Below are positions 8,355 to 16,405 of a stretch of DNA of 53,236 nt, one piece after another. Source of the DNA: a virus. The position numbers and the translations under genes are program-made. Below the pieces are notes generated by a model, which saw nothing but the letters and a program-made list of their open reading frames with translations, searched no databases and was not told where the DNA came from. The stretch is from IMG/VR virus record IMGVR_UViG_3300035099_000117, positions 1 to 53,236 of that record; one strand, written 5' to 3'. Each line of letters opens with the position of its first letter. The first letter of the stretch is position 1.

Positions 8355-9170
8355 CTATGCCGCGCTTATTGCCCTATCGGGCAAGATCACCAAGCTGAAC
8401 GTGTCCCCCGTGACTCCGCCCGAGATGCTGACCAGGGCCGTGCAATCGCTGAAAGTCAGCGTCACATCGTTTCCCGCCGTCAGATAGTTGTTCGTGGTCA
8501 TATTCACCGTGAACGTCACGCTGGTCGCGACGCCCGACTTCGTGCAGGTCATGGTGAGCGTGGTGCTCGTGAGTCCTTCGGTTTTCGTGTTCAGGACGGC
8601 GATCTTGCCTCTGCCGTACAGCGTCAGATCGAGCGCCGCAACGTGCGTGAACGTCGCGCTGGTCGCCCCGGTCACGGCGAGCGTCGCCAGCGTGAAGGGC
8701 GTCGGCACGAAGACGTTCCCTGGCGAGAGATCGCCGAAATACCGATTGAACAGCCCGTGTGCCCTCACGGTCGGAGCAGAGGCGTTCAGAACGCGCAGCA
8801 TCGCGTCCAGCCCCGAAAGGTCGCCCGACGCCAGAGAATTGTATCGCAGCGCGTGAGTGTCGAGCGCCTGCCTCAGCGCGGCCCAGAAATTGTAGCCGAG
8901 GCTTCCCAGCGCGGGCTGAGCGTCGTTGAGCGCGACCACGGGCGGGATGAAATCCTCCTGCTGATGAGCGTCCGTGAATCCGCCGACCAGAGTTTGAAGC
9001 GCCGCGAGCACGTCGGTGTCCGCCACGGCGATGCCGGCATTCGGGCTGGTCGCGGTGTACACGCCCCCGGTGGCTACCGCCGAAGCCAGCGGGGTGCCCC
9101 CCGCCTCGGCTGCCCAGCGCGCCATGCGGTCCAAAATCGTGCTGAGGTTCGCATTCGATATTTGCGCCAT
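8355..9170 (-). CDS. Virion structural protein, unknown
   Basis: 271 aa. The N-terminal half is helical (MAQISNANLSTILDRMARWAAEA; ALGSLGYNFWAALRQAL). The C-terminal half is a Thr/Val-rich beta domain (FTHVAALDLTLYGRGKIAVLN, then repeated TLTMT-type strands), Ig-like in appearance. Sits between the tail terminator-like gene and a small gene before the tail tube. Probably a tail sheath-less connector, decoration or tail-surface protein. No certain family. Confidence 0.7.
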   Translation of the reverse strand: MAQISNANLSTILDRMARWAAEAGGTPLASAVATGGVYTATSPNAGIAVADTDVLAALQTLVGGFTDAHQQEDFIPPVVALNDAQPALGSLGYNFWAALRQALDTHALRYNSLASGDLSGLDAMLRVLNASAPTVRAHGLFNRYFGDLSPGNVFVPTPFTLATLAVTGATSATFTHVAALDLTLYGRGKIAVLNTKTEGLTSTTLTMTCTKSGVATSVTFTVNMTTNNYLTAGNDVTLTFSDCTALVSISGGVTGDTFSLVILPDRAISAA

Positions 9171-9177
9171 CAGAACC

Positions 9178-9750
9178 TCACTTTGCCCTCGCCAATGGAT
9201 TCCCCTCTTCGATCTCGACCGTCACGACCAGCGTCACCAGCATCGCCAGAAGCGAGGAACGCGCCCGCCGCAGCTCGCCGTAATCTATCGAGGCAACGAA
9301 CAGCCGCGTCACGTTCGTGACTGACGCGTCCATCTGCACGGTCGCGGCTGGAGATGCGAATCCACTTATCGGCGGCAACTGCAAGGGTGTGTAGAAATCC
9401 GCCAGCTCGATGCTGTTCAGGATCCTGTCCAAAGCCAGCGCGTAATCCTCGGCAAGCTCGGCCAGCAGATTCGGGTCGGAGTGCGTGACGCCCGCCGCGA
9501 CGAACAGCGCGACGGTCTGCTTGCGCGTCAGCTCTGAACCGGCATCGAACACGTCCGAGGCCGGCGCTATCAGCACGCAGGGCCACTGGCGAATCGGGGC
9601 AAGCGCGATCTGGAATTCCTGGAACTGATACTGCGATGCCGCAAGCCCGACCGAAGCGAGTGCCGCTCCCTGGTCGCGGTAGATTATCGCCGCCAGCTGG
9701 CGAATCAGCGGCTTGACGAGCTGCGCGCTGTAATACGGTGTCCAACCCAT
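9178..9750 (-). CDS. Tail terminator/head-tail connector-type protein
   Basis: 190 aa starting at ATG 9750, a few bases after the upstream stop. RBS GGGGA lies about 12 nt upstream, inside the previous gene. Helix plus beta pattern (SAQLVKPLIRQLAAIIY; FQEFQIALAPIRQWPCVLIAP) resembles minor tail or tail-terminator proteins that sit after the gpG-type completion protein. Position and size support this role, with no diagnostic motif. Confidence 0.65.
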   Translation of the reverse strand: MGWTPYYSAQLVKPLIRQLAAIIYRDQGAALASVGLAASQYQFQEFQIALAPIRQWPCVLIAPASDVFDAGSELTRKQTVALFVAAGVTHSDPNLLAELAEDYALALDRILNSIELADFYTPLQLPPISGFASPAATVQMDASVTNVTRLFVASIDYGELRRARSSLLAMLVTLVVTVEIEEGNPLARAK

Positions 9751-9753
9751 TCA

Positions 9754-10470
9754 CTAGATATTCCCCATCGCGATCTCGCCGATGTCCAACGCCGTGGCAC
9801 CCGCAGCCGGCATCTCACGCTCCTCGGCTCCCATCCGGGCAAACCCCGCGCGCCTGGCCGCCTCGCGCAATTCGTGACGCACGATGCCGATCATCTTGTC
9901 GTTCCACGGGCTGTATTCTTTGCCCAGTTCGGCGACTTTGAGCCAGTACAGGTCAAGGATCGGACGCTGCGGCATCCCCCGGCCCTTTTCCATCGGCTCC
10001 CAATGTTCCATCCATCCGATAAGCGGTTCTCCCTTGCGAGCTTTGAGGCGCTCCACGCGCTCATAGCTGCGCGGCGTCGCGTCTCCAAGCTTGATTCCCG
10101 TTCCAGTCTGATGAAAGAGCGCATAGGGCGACTCGCTTCCCCACTTCATGCGCTTGGGCTCGACCTCCTCGACATGGTCGGGACCCCCGATGAATGACAG
10201 TTGCAGCATTCCCGTCTGCTGGAGTATGGGCTTGCCGGGATAGAGTCTCCGCTTCAGGGTTGTCGGGGCCAGTTCGGCCCACTGCCTGCGGCCCTCGCCG
10301 CCCTGACTGCGGAATTGTCTGACGACGAACGGCATGAGAACTTCCGAAATCAGCCGCCGCCAGATCCTCGTCCAGTCGGTCATCTGCTCCTTGAATTTCT
10401 CGTGCCAGATCACATGGCTGCCTTTCTTGCCTTTGTAGTCCCAGTCGATCTTGAAATTCAGAACAGCCAT
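9754..10470 (-). CDS. Phage virion morphogenesis (Mu gpG-like tail completion) protein
   Basis: 238 aa. Contains the family signature order: QWAELAPTTLKRRLYPGKPILQQTGMLQLSF followed by ESPYALFHQTGTGIKLG. This is the pattern of the Mu gpG / P2 gpS tail-completion family (hallmark W.x.L...T, L..TG.L, YA.fHq.G), seen here around residues 65-130. It would finish the tail or head-tail joint. N-terminus (MAVLNFKIDWDYKGKKG) is basic. Neighbours are connector proteins, as in Mu-like heads. Confidence 0.78.
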   Translation of the reverse strand: MAVLNFKIDWDYKGKKGSHVIWHEKFKEQMTDWTRIWRRLISEVLMPFVVRQFRSQGGEGRRQWAELAPTTLKRRLYPGKPILQQTGMLQLSFIGGPDHVEEVEPKRMKWGSESPYALFHQTGTGIKLGDATPRSYERVERLKARKGEPLIGWMEHWEPMEKGRGMPQRPILDLYWLKVAELGKEYSPWNDKMIGIVRHELREAARRAGFARMGAEEREMPAAGATALDIGEIAMGNI

Positions 10471-10471
10471 C

Positions 10472-10963
10472 TCAGTACTTGTTCGCCTTCCCGAAGGCCA
10501 CGTTCAAGCCCAGGCTCGAAGGCGTTGCGCCGACGAGCGTGTCGCCTCCCGCGTATCCTTGGAGCCGCGACGCGTTGCTGAACAGCGCATCGTAGAAGCC
10601 GCGCGCGATCTCCGTCAAGAGCTGCTGGTATTCGCGCATGGCCCGCGACGCCTCGCTCACCTCGCCAGCCTGAAGCGTCATGCTCGATTGCAGCGCATTG
10701 AGCACGTCGGCCAGCGCGCCCTTGATGTTCGCCTCGCGCAGCCAAGCCGTGGCTGCGGCCACCTGGTCGGCGGTCAACCCCATGCTGTTGAGCTTCGAGC
10801 CGTTCCAGCCGGGGTCGATGCCGCGATTCAGTAGCCGCGCGTAGATTTCTCCGGCGCGATTGTCGATCCACTGACCGATCTGCGCCGTGCTGGGATTGTT
10901 TGGCAAGTCCACCGTGAAGCGGGGAACCCGCGCCGTGACATCGGCGAGCACGCAGAAACCCAT
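10472..10963 (-). CDS. Head-tail connector (adaptor-type) protein
   Basis: 163 aa, mostly helical: IGQWIDNRAGEIYARLLNRGID, LTADQVAAATAWLREANIKGALADVLNAL, then a long helix around residues 100-125. This layout suits adaptor proteins of the gp6/gp15 type that join portal and tail. The gene is separated by one base from the gpG-like gene. Function is inferred from position and helical pattern. Confidence 0.68.
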   Translation of the reverse strand: MGFCVLADVTARVPRFTVDLPNNPSTAQIGQWIDNRAGEIYARLLNRGIDPGWNGSKLNSMGLTADQVAAATAWLREANIKGALADVLNALQSSMTLQAGEVSEASRAMREYQQLLTEIARGFYDALFSNASRLQGYAGGDTLVGATPSSLGLNVAFGKANKY

Positions 10964-10975
10964 CGTGAGCTCCGT

Positions 10976-11305
10976 TTAATCGCCGTAGGTTATGCCGATG
11001 CGAAACGCCGTCGGACCATTGACATCTACATGGATGTTCAAGACGACGTTGCCGGCAGCATCGACGCTCGGCGCGGCGCTCTCGTACCATCCACCCGTGG
11101 CTGCCGCGACGTACTTCGGAACGTCCACGAGCTTCGCCGATGCTCCCAGCAGCGGCGTGCCCGAACTCGTTCCGTCGCTGGTCAGGCTCACGGCATTGTC
11201 GGCAGCAGCCGTCAATCCGGTCATCGTCAGGATGGCCGACGCCAGCGGCACGCCGTCCTGACTCCGGCCCAGCTTGTAGTACGTCGCCGTGATCGCTATC
11301 GCCAT
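10976..11305 (-). CDS. Small virion-module beta protein
   Basis: 109 aa, MAIAITATYYKLGRSQDG. Predicted beta-rich, Ala/Ser/Thr/Gly-rich, without cysteine or membrane segments. Lies between the N-terminally basic 196-aa protein and the connector gene. Possibly a decoration or head-completion protein. No family recognised. Confidence 0.65.
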   Translation of the reverse strand: MAIAITATYYKLGRSQDGVPLASAILTMTGLTAAADNAVSLTSDGTSSGTPLLGASAKLVDVPKYVAAATGGWYESAAPSVDAAGNVVLNIHVDVNGPTAFRIGITYGD

Positions 11306-11330
11306 CGCTCATGCCCTCCTGGGAGTCCAA

Positions 11331-11921
11331 CTATCCGATCGAGATATGCCGCGCGATCGCGCGCATCCGTTCCTCTTGCGCGGCTTGCCGTTCGGCCAAT
11401 TGCCGTATGGCCTCGTGCGGGTCGTCCGGGCCTTCCAAATTCCCGCGCGCCATGGCCAATTGTTCCTGACTGATGACGTCGATCAGGCCGCTCGGTACCG
11501 ACGGCGCTCCTGGGTCGATAGGCTCGATTTGTCCGTGGCGAAACTCCATGACCTGCTTCTCGGTCAGCCAGACCTCGCCGCTTAGGTCTATCGGAATAAG
11601 CCCGCCATGTCCGCCGGAGGGAACCATGCCGTTGATGCAGCCGGGGATCATCGCAACCGTGGTCGTAACCGCCTTGCCGTCAACAATCGTCTCGCGCGGC
11701 CAGTAGCAGATCTCCTCGTCGATTCCCCCGGCCAGCACCTGGCGGTTTCCGGAAACGTCCGTGCCCAACTTGCCTGGCGTACCGCGCACTACTAGATGTA
11801 TCGGTTTCAGAACGCGATAACGGAAGCGTTTGGGCTCCGTCACGACTGCCGGAGCCTTGCTGCCTGTAGCCGAGGGTGCCGCAAGGTTTTCTTCGATTGA
11901 ATCGATTGCTTTGCGCATCAT
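11331..11921 (-). CDS. Virion-module protein downstream of major capsid
   Basis: 196 aa from the first of two ATGs, after AAAGGAGCGCGC. The central part (KRFRYRVLKPIHLVVRGTPGKLG, residues 31-53; GGLIPIDLSGEVWLTEKQV) looks like a small beta barrel. The C-terminus is a charged helix (RQLAERQAAQEERMRAIARH). It immediately follows the major capsid gene, so a head-completion or scaffold-accessory role is plausible but unproven. Confidence 0.68.
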   Translation of the reverse strand: MMRKAIDSIEENLAAPSATGSKAPAVVTEPKRFRYRVLKPIHLVVRGTPGKLGTDVSGNRQVLAGGIDEEICYWPRETIVDGKAVTTTVAMIPGCINGMVPSGGHGGLIPIDLSGEVWLTEKQVMEFRHGQIEPIDPGAPSVPSGLIDVISQEQLAMARGNLEGPDDPHEAIRQLAERQAAQEERMRAIARHISIG

Positions 11922-11960
11922 GCGCGCTCCTTTCGATGTCTACGGTCTAACAGCAACGCG

Positions 11961-12923
11961 CTACGCGATGCAGTTCAGCCACAAATAGCCAGCCTGAGCC
12001 CGCACGAGCCGCACGTCCCAAAACGACCGGCACTCGATGAATTCGCCTTCGCGAATCTCCCAGCGATATCGGTACACCGCCGGGCCGCCTCCTGGAACCG
12101 TGTCCGAGAACCAATAGGAGTAGCCCAGGGCGGGCGTCCGCACCGCCGGGGTGTCCGGCACAAAGGCGAGCAGAGCGACCTTCGACCAGACGAAGTCGAG
12201 CGGCGAAGTGGCCGCGTTCACGCTCCCGAATTTTCCGCTGGCGTATCCCGCAGAAGCGTCGTACAGCGCATTCAGGATCACCACCTCGCCCACGTCGAAC
12301 AGTCCGGCGAGGATGTCCGGCGTGATGACGCCGCGTTGGGTGTACTTGATACGGTCGAGGATCTTCGGGTGATTCTTCAGCGCGATGAACGTGTCGTAGC
12401 CGAGGCCGAGCTTGCTGGCCTCGCGCGTCGCCCCCTTCAAGATCGTCGGCTTCTGGGCCTCGATGGCCGCTATCGGATCCGAGTTCACGTAGTCCGACCA
12501 CTGGTTCGGCCCCGAAAGGGTCGCGCTGGTCACGCCAGACGTGATCAGATTGAACGCGGCGAATTCCAGGTCGAGCCAGATGATCTCGGTGACCTCGTTC
12601 GTCGTCGTGACGTCGACCTCGAAGCCCGGCAGATTCGATGCCTTGCGCTCCGTGTCCGACACCAGCTTCTTGATGTAGTGCGGCGCGCACAGGTAGGCGT
12701 CCAAGATGATGTTCGAGCGAATCATCTCCCGCGCCTCGCCGCCGGGAAAGTACGCCGTGTTGTAGCGGTGAAACCGCTCGAAGCCCGCCTTCGGAATCCG
12801 TCCGCTGATCGTCGGCACGGGCACGCGCGGCAAGAACTTCTGCGCGGCCAGGCCCGGCTGCGTGAACTCCACGGACACGTTGCTCAGAATTTGATCTGGA
12901 TAGATCGCTGGCGTTGCTCCCAC
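11961..12923 (-). CDS. Major capsid protein (HK97-fold, Mu/gpE-like type)
   Basis: 320 aa from GTG 12923 (MGATPAIYPDQILSNVSV) behind GGAGGTGTATC. The order protease/scaffold, decoration, this gene is the standard head order. Family-like features: EFTQPGLAAQKFLPRVPVP near the N-terminus, VDVTTTNEVTEIIWLDLEFA around 103-122, then the TLSGPNQWSDYVNSDPI stretch near residues 134-150, a hallmark region in this capsid group. A diverged copy of that stretch recurs as a fragment at 41.3-41.4 kb. C-terminal YRYRWEIREGEFIECRSFWD is typical of the group. Confidence 0.85.
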   Translation of the reverse strand: MGATPAIYPDQILSNVSVEFTQPGLAAQKFLPRVPVPTISGRIPKAGFERFHRYNTAYFPGGEAREMIRSNIILDAYLCAPHYIKKLVSDTERKASNLPGFEVDVTTTNEVTEIIWLDLEFAAFNLITSGVTSATLSGPNQWSDYVNSDPIAAIEAQKPTILKGATREASKLGLGYDTFIALKNHPKILDRIKYTQRGVITPDILAGLFDVGEVVILNALYDASAGYASGKFGSVNAATSPLDFVWSKVALLAFVPDTPAVRTPALGYSYWFSDTVPGGGPAVYRYRWEIREGEFIECRSFWDVRLVRAQAGYLWLNCIA

Positions 12924-13011
12924 GATACACCTCCACTACTGAATAAGCCCTGTTTGTTGCTCAGGGTACTGTTTCTTACCCTCTTTCATTCTTCACTCAC
13001 TCAGCCGCCGT

Positions 13012-13530
13012 CTAGTAGTGCGACGGCGCGAAGTCGAGCAGCACTTCCGTGAAGCCGTTCGCGACGCCCGGCGTCTGCGCGATGCCCACGGGGTAGATCG
13101 CGTCGCCTGGATTCAGCGGGATCGACGCCGCCAGGTTCGCCAAGCTGTCCACGCGTCCGTAGGCGTCGGCGATGAGCACGACGACGCCCGCCGCGAACGT
13201 TCCCGCCGCGATGCACAAGGCCACGTCGCCCGTCACGGCCCCGAGTATCGGCTTGCCAACGCCTTCGCCCGCATACGCGCCAGCCCAGGCCACGCCGTTC
13301 ACCGTCGTCGGGTCGTCGCCCGTGGCGTAGCCCGCATACACGATGGGCGGCTCGAAGAAGTTCAGCAGCGTGACGCACTTGACCGGTCCGGCATTCGCCC
13401 CCGTCGGCAGCTTGACGTATTGTTCACTGAACGTGGAGGCGTGCGTGGTGCCGAACACCAGCGCCGTGTGCGCCACGATGCGCACGCTCGCGTCGCTCAG
13501 AAACGGAACCCCAGAAGGTGATGTGGCCAT
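13012..13530 (-). CDS. Head decoration / capsid-stabilising protein
   Basis: 172 aa. Start preceded by GAGGAGAAAAAGC. Between the protease-scaffold gene and the major capsid gene, where decoration proteins lie. Beta-rich and Ala/Gly/Val-rich (GVVVLIADAYGRVDSLANLAASIPL near 115-140), soluble. Size and pattern resemble small head-decoration or DUF2190-like proteins. The exact family is not certain. Confidence 0.7.
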   Translation of the reverse strand: MATSPSGVPFLSDASVRIVAHTALVFGTTHASTFSEQYVKLPTGANAGPVKCVTLLNFFEPPIVYAGYATGDDPTTVNGVAWAGAYAGEGVGKPILGAVTGDVALCIAAGTFAAGVVVLIADAYGRVDSLANLAASIPLNPGDAIYPVGIAQTPGVANGFTEVLLDFAPSHY

Positions 13531-13586
13531 TGCTTTTTCTCCTCTTCGTCATTTCGCCGCCGTCGCTCTGCCGAAGGCGGCGGTCG

Positions 13587-14618
13587 TCACTGCACGAATG
13601 TCACCGGGTGCTTCGCGGCACCGACGCCTGCGGCTTTCTGCTCGACATCGACCCGTTTCGCCAGCTCGGGCTCCGCCGCGCGCACGCTGATCATCGCCTC
13701 GCCCAGATTCAGAACCCGGCCGTTCTTCTTGCTGTCCTCGATGAGCTTGTGCGCCTTGGTCTTCAGCTCTTCCGTCGCGGTCAACACGAAACCGTCCGCA
13801 CCGGGAACGACGCCGACCGATTCCAGGTCGATGCGCGGCAAGGTCGCCGAGAGCCAAGCCGCGAACTCCTGCGGGCGCTCCAGGGCCTCGCGGAGATAGA
13901 AGGCGGCCTCGCGCGGCAGGATCTTGCCCTGACTGATCCCGTTCTCGATCCGTCTGCGTGCCTGCGTGATGCGCATGTAGTCTGCCATCGAGAGCTTGTT
14001 CTGCCCGGCGAGTTCCGTCATGCGCGCCTCGAACGCGTCCGGTGTGCGAAGCGCGCCCTGGTTCGTCACGCTCTCCTTCAGCAGCAGCGTGTTCGTCGCG
14101 GCTATGCGCGCCGCGTCGTCCGCTTTGCGCCCTGCGTCGATGAACCGGCGCACGTCAGCCAGCTTCACGCCCCGCGCGTCGAGCTTGGCGGAGAGCTTCG
14201 GCGGCAGTTCCTTGTCGTCGTCCGGCTCGCCATCGTCCGGCTCGCCATCGCCGCCGGCGCGTTTCCAAGGAGGGAACTTTCCCAGGCATTCTTTCAGCTT
14301 CTTGGCGAACACGCCGTCTCCAGCATCGCCTTCGCCCTCCAGCCGGCGCATCACCTCGTCCAGCACGTCTTCGGCATCGAGCCGTTTCAAGCCCTCGGCA
14401 TCGAGACGCTTGAGCGCCTCGGCATCCAGTCCGGCGTCTTCCAGGGCGTCCAGCATGTCATCGGCCTCCAGCTCGCCCAAGGCCTCGCCGTCCTCGCCGT
14501 GGACGCGGAACTTCTTCAGCGCCTCGCCGTCCTCGCCCTCCATGCGCCGCAACTCAAGCTTCTTCATCACATCTGCGGCGCTCTCTTGCGCGCGCACCAG
14601 TTTTGTTTTCTTCGACAT
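13587..14618 (-). CDS. Nested in-frame scaffold protein
   Basis: An internal start at ATG 14618 (MSKKTKLVRAQESAADVMKKL) is preceded by CTTGGAGGAAGAC, a better Shine-Dalgarno than most true starts here. It would make the last 343 residues of the protease-scaffold ORF as a separate scaffold, as in Mu gpI/gpZ and lambda C/Nu3. The product is acidic and coiled-coil in its first half, with the imperfect repeat LKRLDAE(G/D). In-frame nesting is well established for such phages. Actual use of this start is inference. Confidence 0.7.
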   Translation of the reverse strand: MSKKTKLVRAQESAADVMKKLELRRMEGEDGEALKKFRVHGEDGEALGELEADDMLDALEDAGLDAEALKRLDAEGLKRLDAEDVLDEVMRRLEGEGDAGDGVFAKKLKECLGKFPPWKRAGGDGEPDDGEPDDDKELPPKLSAKLDARGVKLADVRRFIDAGRKADDAARIAATNTLLLKESVTNQGALRTPDAFEARMTELAGQNKLSMADYMRITQARRRIENGISQGKILPREAAFYLREALERPQEFAAWLSATLPRIDLESVGVVPGADGFVLTATEELKTKAHKLIEDSKKNGRVLNLGEAMISVRAAEPELAKRVDVEQKAAGVGAAKHPVTFVQ

Positions 14619-15830
14619 GTCTTCCTCCAAGATGAGCGAATCGCGGCTTTCCGTGAGCCGCAGGGAGACCAGGGCTCCCGCCGGCTGCGGCGGGAACCCC
14701 AGGCTCGCGTTGTAGTCCGTGTCAGACACTTCGATTTCCGGCAGTTCCCTGAGGAATGGACGGTTCGTCAGCGCGCCAGCCTTCAGGCGCGTGCCCCGCT
14801 TCTCCCCGGTCTCGTCCGTGCTGTCGAATTCCAGCTCCGGCGAGAAATGCGTGTACTCCTTCGCTTTGACGAAGGCCAGCGCGCGCGGCGTCGGCTCCCA
14901 GAAGGCCCACAGCGCCTGGCGACCGTCTTTGAACGGCTTGATCTCGGCCCCTTCGGCCAGAATCTTGCCGCTTTTGATGTCGTTTCCCGGCGGCGCATCC
15001 TCCTTCGCCGACCAGTGGCCGTAATCCGTCGGGACTTGGCCGTCCTTCTTCAGATTGCGAAGCGTCTGTTCTAAGTCGTCTGCGCTGATCGTGAATTCAC
15101 GGCCATCCTTCGAGAACGTCTTTCCGGTCGGCGTGGTGTAGGCGATCATGATCTTGATCTTGCCGTCGCGGACTTCGGAGAATTCCAGCGGCTCCCGCAT
15201 GTACTTTTTCTCGAACCCGCTCGTGTCGATTTTGTATTGCTTGGCCTTGCGCAGGATCTTGCGCTTCACCGCCTGCTTCGCGCCCGACGGCAGGTCTGCT
15301 TGATTGTAGCGCGCCAGGGCGTTCCTCGTGCGCGATTCCGTGTCGATAGGCAGCTTCCATTCGCTCGGCCCGCTTCCCGGCGGCGCGTAGGCAAAATCCG
15401 AGCGGTGCACGCGCTTCCCGCCGACCGTGGCGTAGTCCTTGTCGTCGCTCGCCTCGATCAGCTCTTCATCGTAGCCCTCGTCTGCCAGCCGCGCGACGAG
15501 CGTGTCCAGCGTGGCCGTGTCGTCCAGCTCCACGGATTCGTCGGCGTCGAATCGGTCGTCCTCGCGCCCCTTGATCGTGATCGTGCGGAAGCTGTTCCTC
15601 TTGAATTCGCTCGGCTCGGACTGCCGCGCGCGGTAGCTGTCTCCCGTGGCGTCAAGTGCTGAAGCCTTCTTGTGCTTCTTCAGCCAAGCCTTGACTTCGT
15701 CGGGAGTCCACGCAGACTTCGGCGCGAAGATGTAGGACTGAATCTCGGTTGCGTCTTTGCCCGGACGCTTGCCGATGACCGCAGAAATCTTCTTCTGCCC
15801 GCCCGCAGCTTCAAGTGCGTTCGTCGCCAT
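13587..15830 (-). CDS. Prohead protease-scaffold fusion (Mu gpI-like)
   Basis: 747 aa. Residues about 1-210 include a DUF-like KAWLKKHKKA module and SGAKQAVKRKI stretches. Residues about 210-400 resemble the Mu gpI protease domain (IMIAYTTPTGKTF, TDYGHWSAKEDAPPGN, AFVKAKEYTHFSPELE). The C-terminal third is an acidic coiled coil rich in LDAE/GEDGEAL repeats and ends in a helical tail, typical of scaffold. An internal ATG at 14618 with its own strong RBS separates the scaffold part. Together they would direct prohead assembly and then be cleaved away. Confidence 0.82.
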   Translation of the reverse strand: MATNALEAAGGQKKISAVIGKRPGKDATEIQSYIFAPKSAWTPDEVKAWLKKHKKASALDATGDSYRARQSEPSEFKRNSFRTITIKGREDDRFDADESVELDDTATLDTLVARLADEGYDEELIEASDDKDYATVGGKRVHRSDFAYAPPGSGPSEWKLPIDTESRTRNALARYNQADLPSGAKQAVKRKILRKAKQYKIDTSGFEKKYMREPLEFSEVRDGKIKIMIAYTTPTGKTFSKDGREFTISADDLEQTLRNLKKDGQVPTDYGHWSAKEDAPPGNDIKSGKILAEGAEIKPFKDGRQALWAFWEPTPRALAFVKAKEYTHFSPELEFDSTDETGEKRGTRLKAGALTNRPFLRELPEIEVSDTDYNASLGFPPQPAGALVSLRLTESRDSLILEEDMSKKTKLVRAQESAADVMKKLELRRMEGEDGEALKKFRVHGEDGEALGELEADDMLDALEDAGLDAEALKRLDAEGLKRLDAEDVLDEVMRRLEGEGDAGDGVFAKKLKECLGKFPPWKRAGGDGEPDDGEPDDDKELPPKLSAKLDARGVKLADVRRFIDAGRKADDAARIAATNTLLLKESVTNQGALRTPDAFEARMTELAGQNKLSMADYMRITQARRRIENGISQGKILPREAAFYLREALERPQEFAAWLSATLPRIDLESVGVVPGADGFVLTATEELKTKAHKLIEDSKKNGRVLNLGEAMISVRAAEPELAKRVDVEQKAAGVGAAKHPVTFVQ

Positions 15831-15878
15831 GCTGGTTGCAAGGATTATTCAATCCCGTGGCGGATGTCAAAAGTAAAA

Positions 15879-16085
15879 TCACCTAATTTCGCCGGAGCGG
15901 GAAAAGCTGGAATGGCGGTCGAGCTTGGCGAGCCGCTGCCAGTTGGAGGGAACCTCGGAGTCGATGATTTCTTTCGTGGCGAACTGGCCGCACTTCGGAC
16001 ATTCGCGCAGGCGCGCTTGCATGGCGCGCCCGTTGCGCGAATCAATGACGTGCGCCCTGCGAAGATGGCAGTAAGGACAAAGCAT
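15879..16085 (-). CDS. Zinc-ribbon protein, NrdR/Ogr-like N-terminal type
   Basis: 68 aa from ATG 16085, which follows the upstream stop (CTGTAAA-ATG). Four cysteines at 3, 6, 29 and 32 (MLCPYC ... ECPKCG) with HVIDSRNGR and FATKEIID between and after them, the layout of the zinc ribbon at the NrdR N-terminus and of other small phage zinc fingers. Lies in the structural module between virion genes, so its role may be assembly-linked or regulatory. Function unknown. Confidence 0.75.
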   Translation of the reverse strand: MLCPYCHLRRAHVIDSRNGRAMQARLRECPKCGQFATKEIIDSEVPSNWQRLAKLDRHSSFSRSGEIR

Positions 16086-16086
16086 T

Positions 16087-16404
16087 TTACAGCTCGACAA
16101 CGCTTAGATCCGCGTCAGCCTCATATCGTTCGCCCCCGGAGGCCACAACCCTGACCGTGACTCTGTGCCGCGCGCCGTTCGTGCCGTTTTGAACTCGGAA
16201 ACAGACCTTCGTTCCGACGACCGTTGGCGCAGGAATGCTCGCGATGACCACGCTGGTTGAATCCTGCTGCGTGGCCAAATCCTTGGCCGTTACGCCTCCG
16301 CCAGTCAATGAAATCGTCTCTCCGGCCTTTACGAGATTGACGAAGTCGATTGAAGCGTCGAGCTGCTCGAACGGCTGCTTCACGATTACGCCCACTACGT
16401 CCAT
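16087..16404 (-). CDS. Small virion-module protein
   Basis: 105 aa, beta-rich (MDVVGVIVKQPFEQLDASIDF; GTKVCFRVQNGTNGARHRVTVRVV). RBS AAGGTGTGAC. It is followed by the zinc-ribbon gene with the stop and next start 1 nt apart. No domain recognised. Resembles small phage tail- or head-surface accessory proteins in size and composition. Confidence 0.65.
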   Translation of the reverse strand: MDVVGVIVKQPFEQLDASIDFVNLVKAGETISLTGGGVTAKDLATQQDSTSVVIASIPAPTVVGTKVCFRVQNGTNGARHRVTVRVVASGGERYEADADLSVVEL

Positions 16405-16405
16405 G

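Noticed and set aside
13518-15074. Long plus-strand ORF (518 codons) opposite the protease gene
   Set aside because: GC-rich antisense frame; the minus-strand protein has recognisable domains and RBS, and no plus-strand gene elsewhere has context support.
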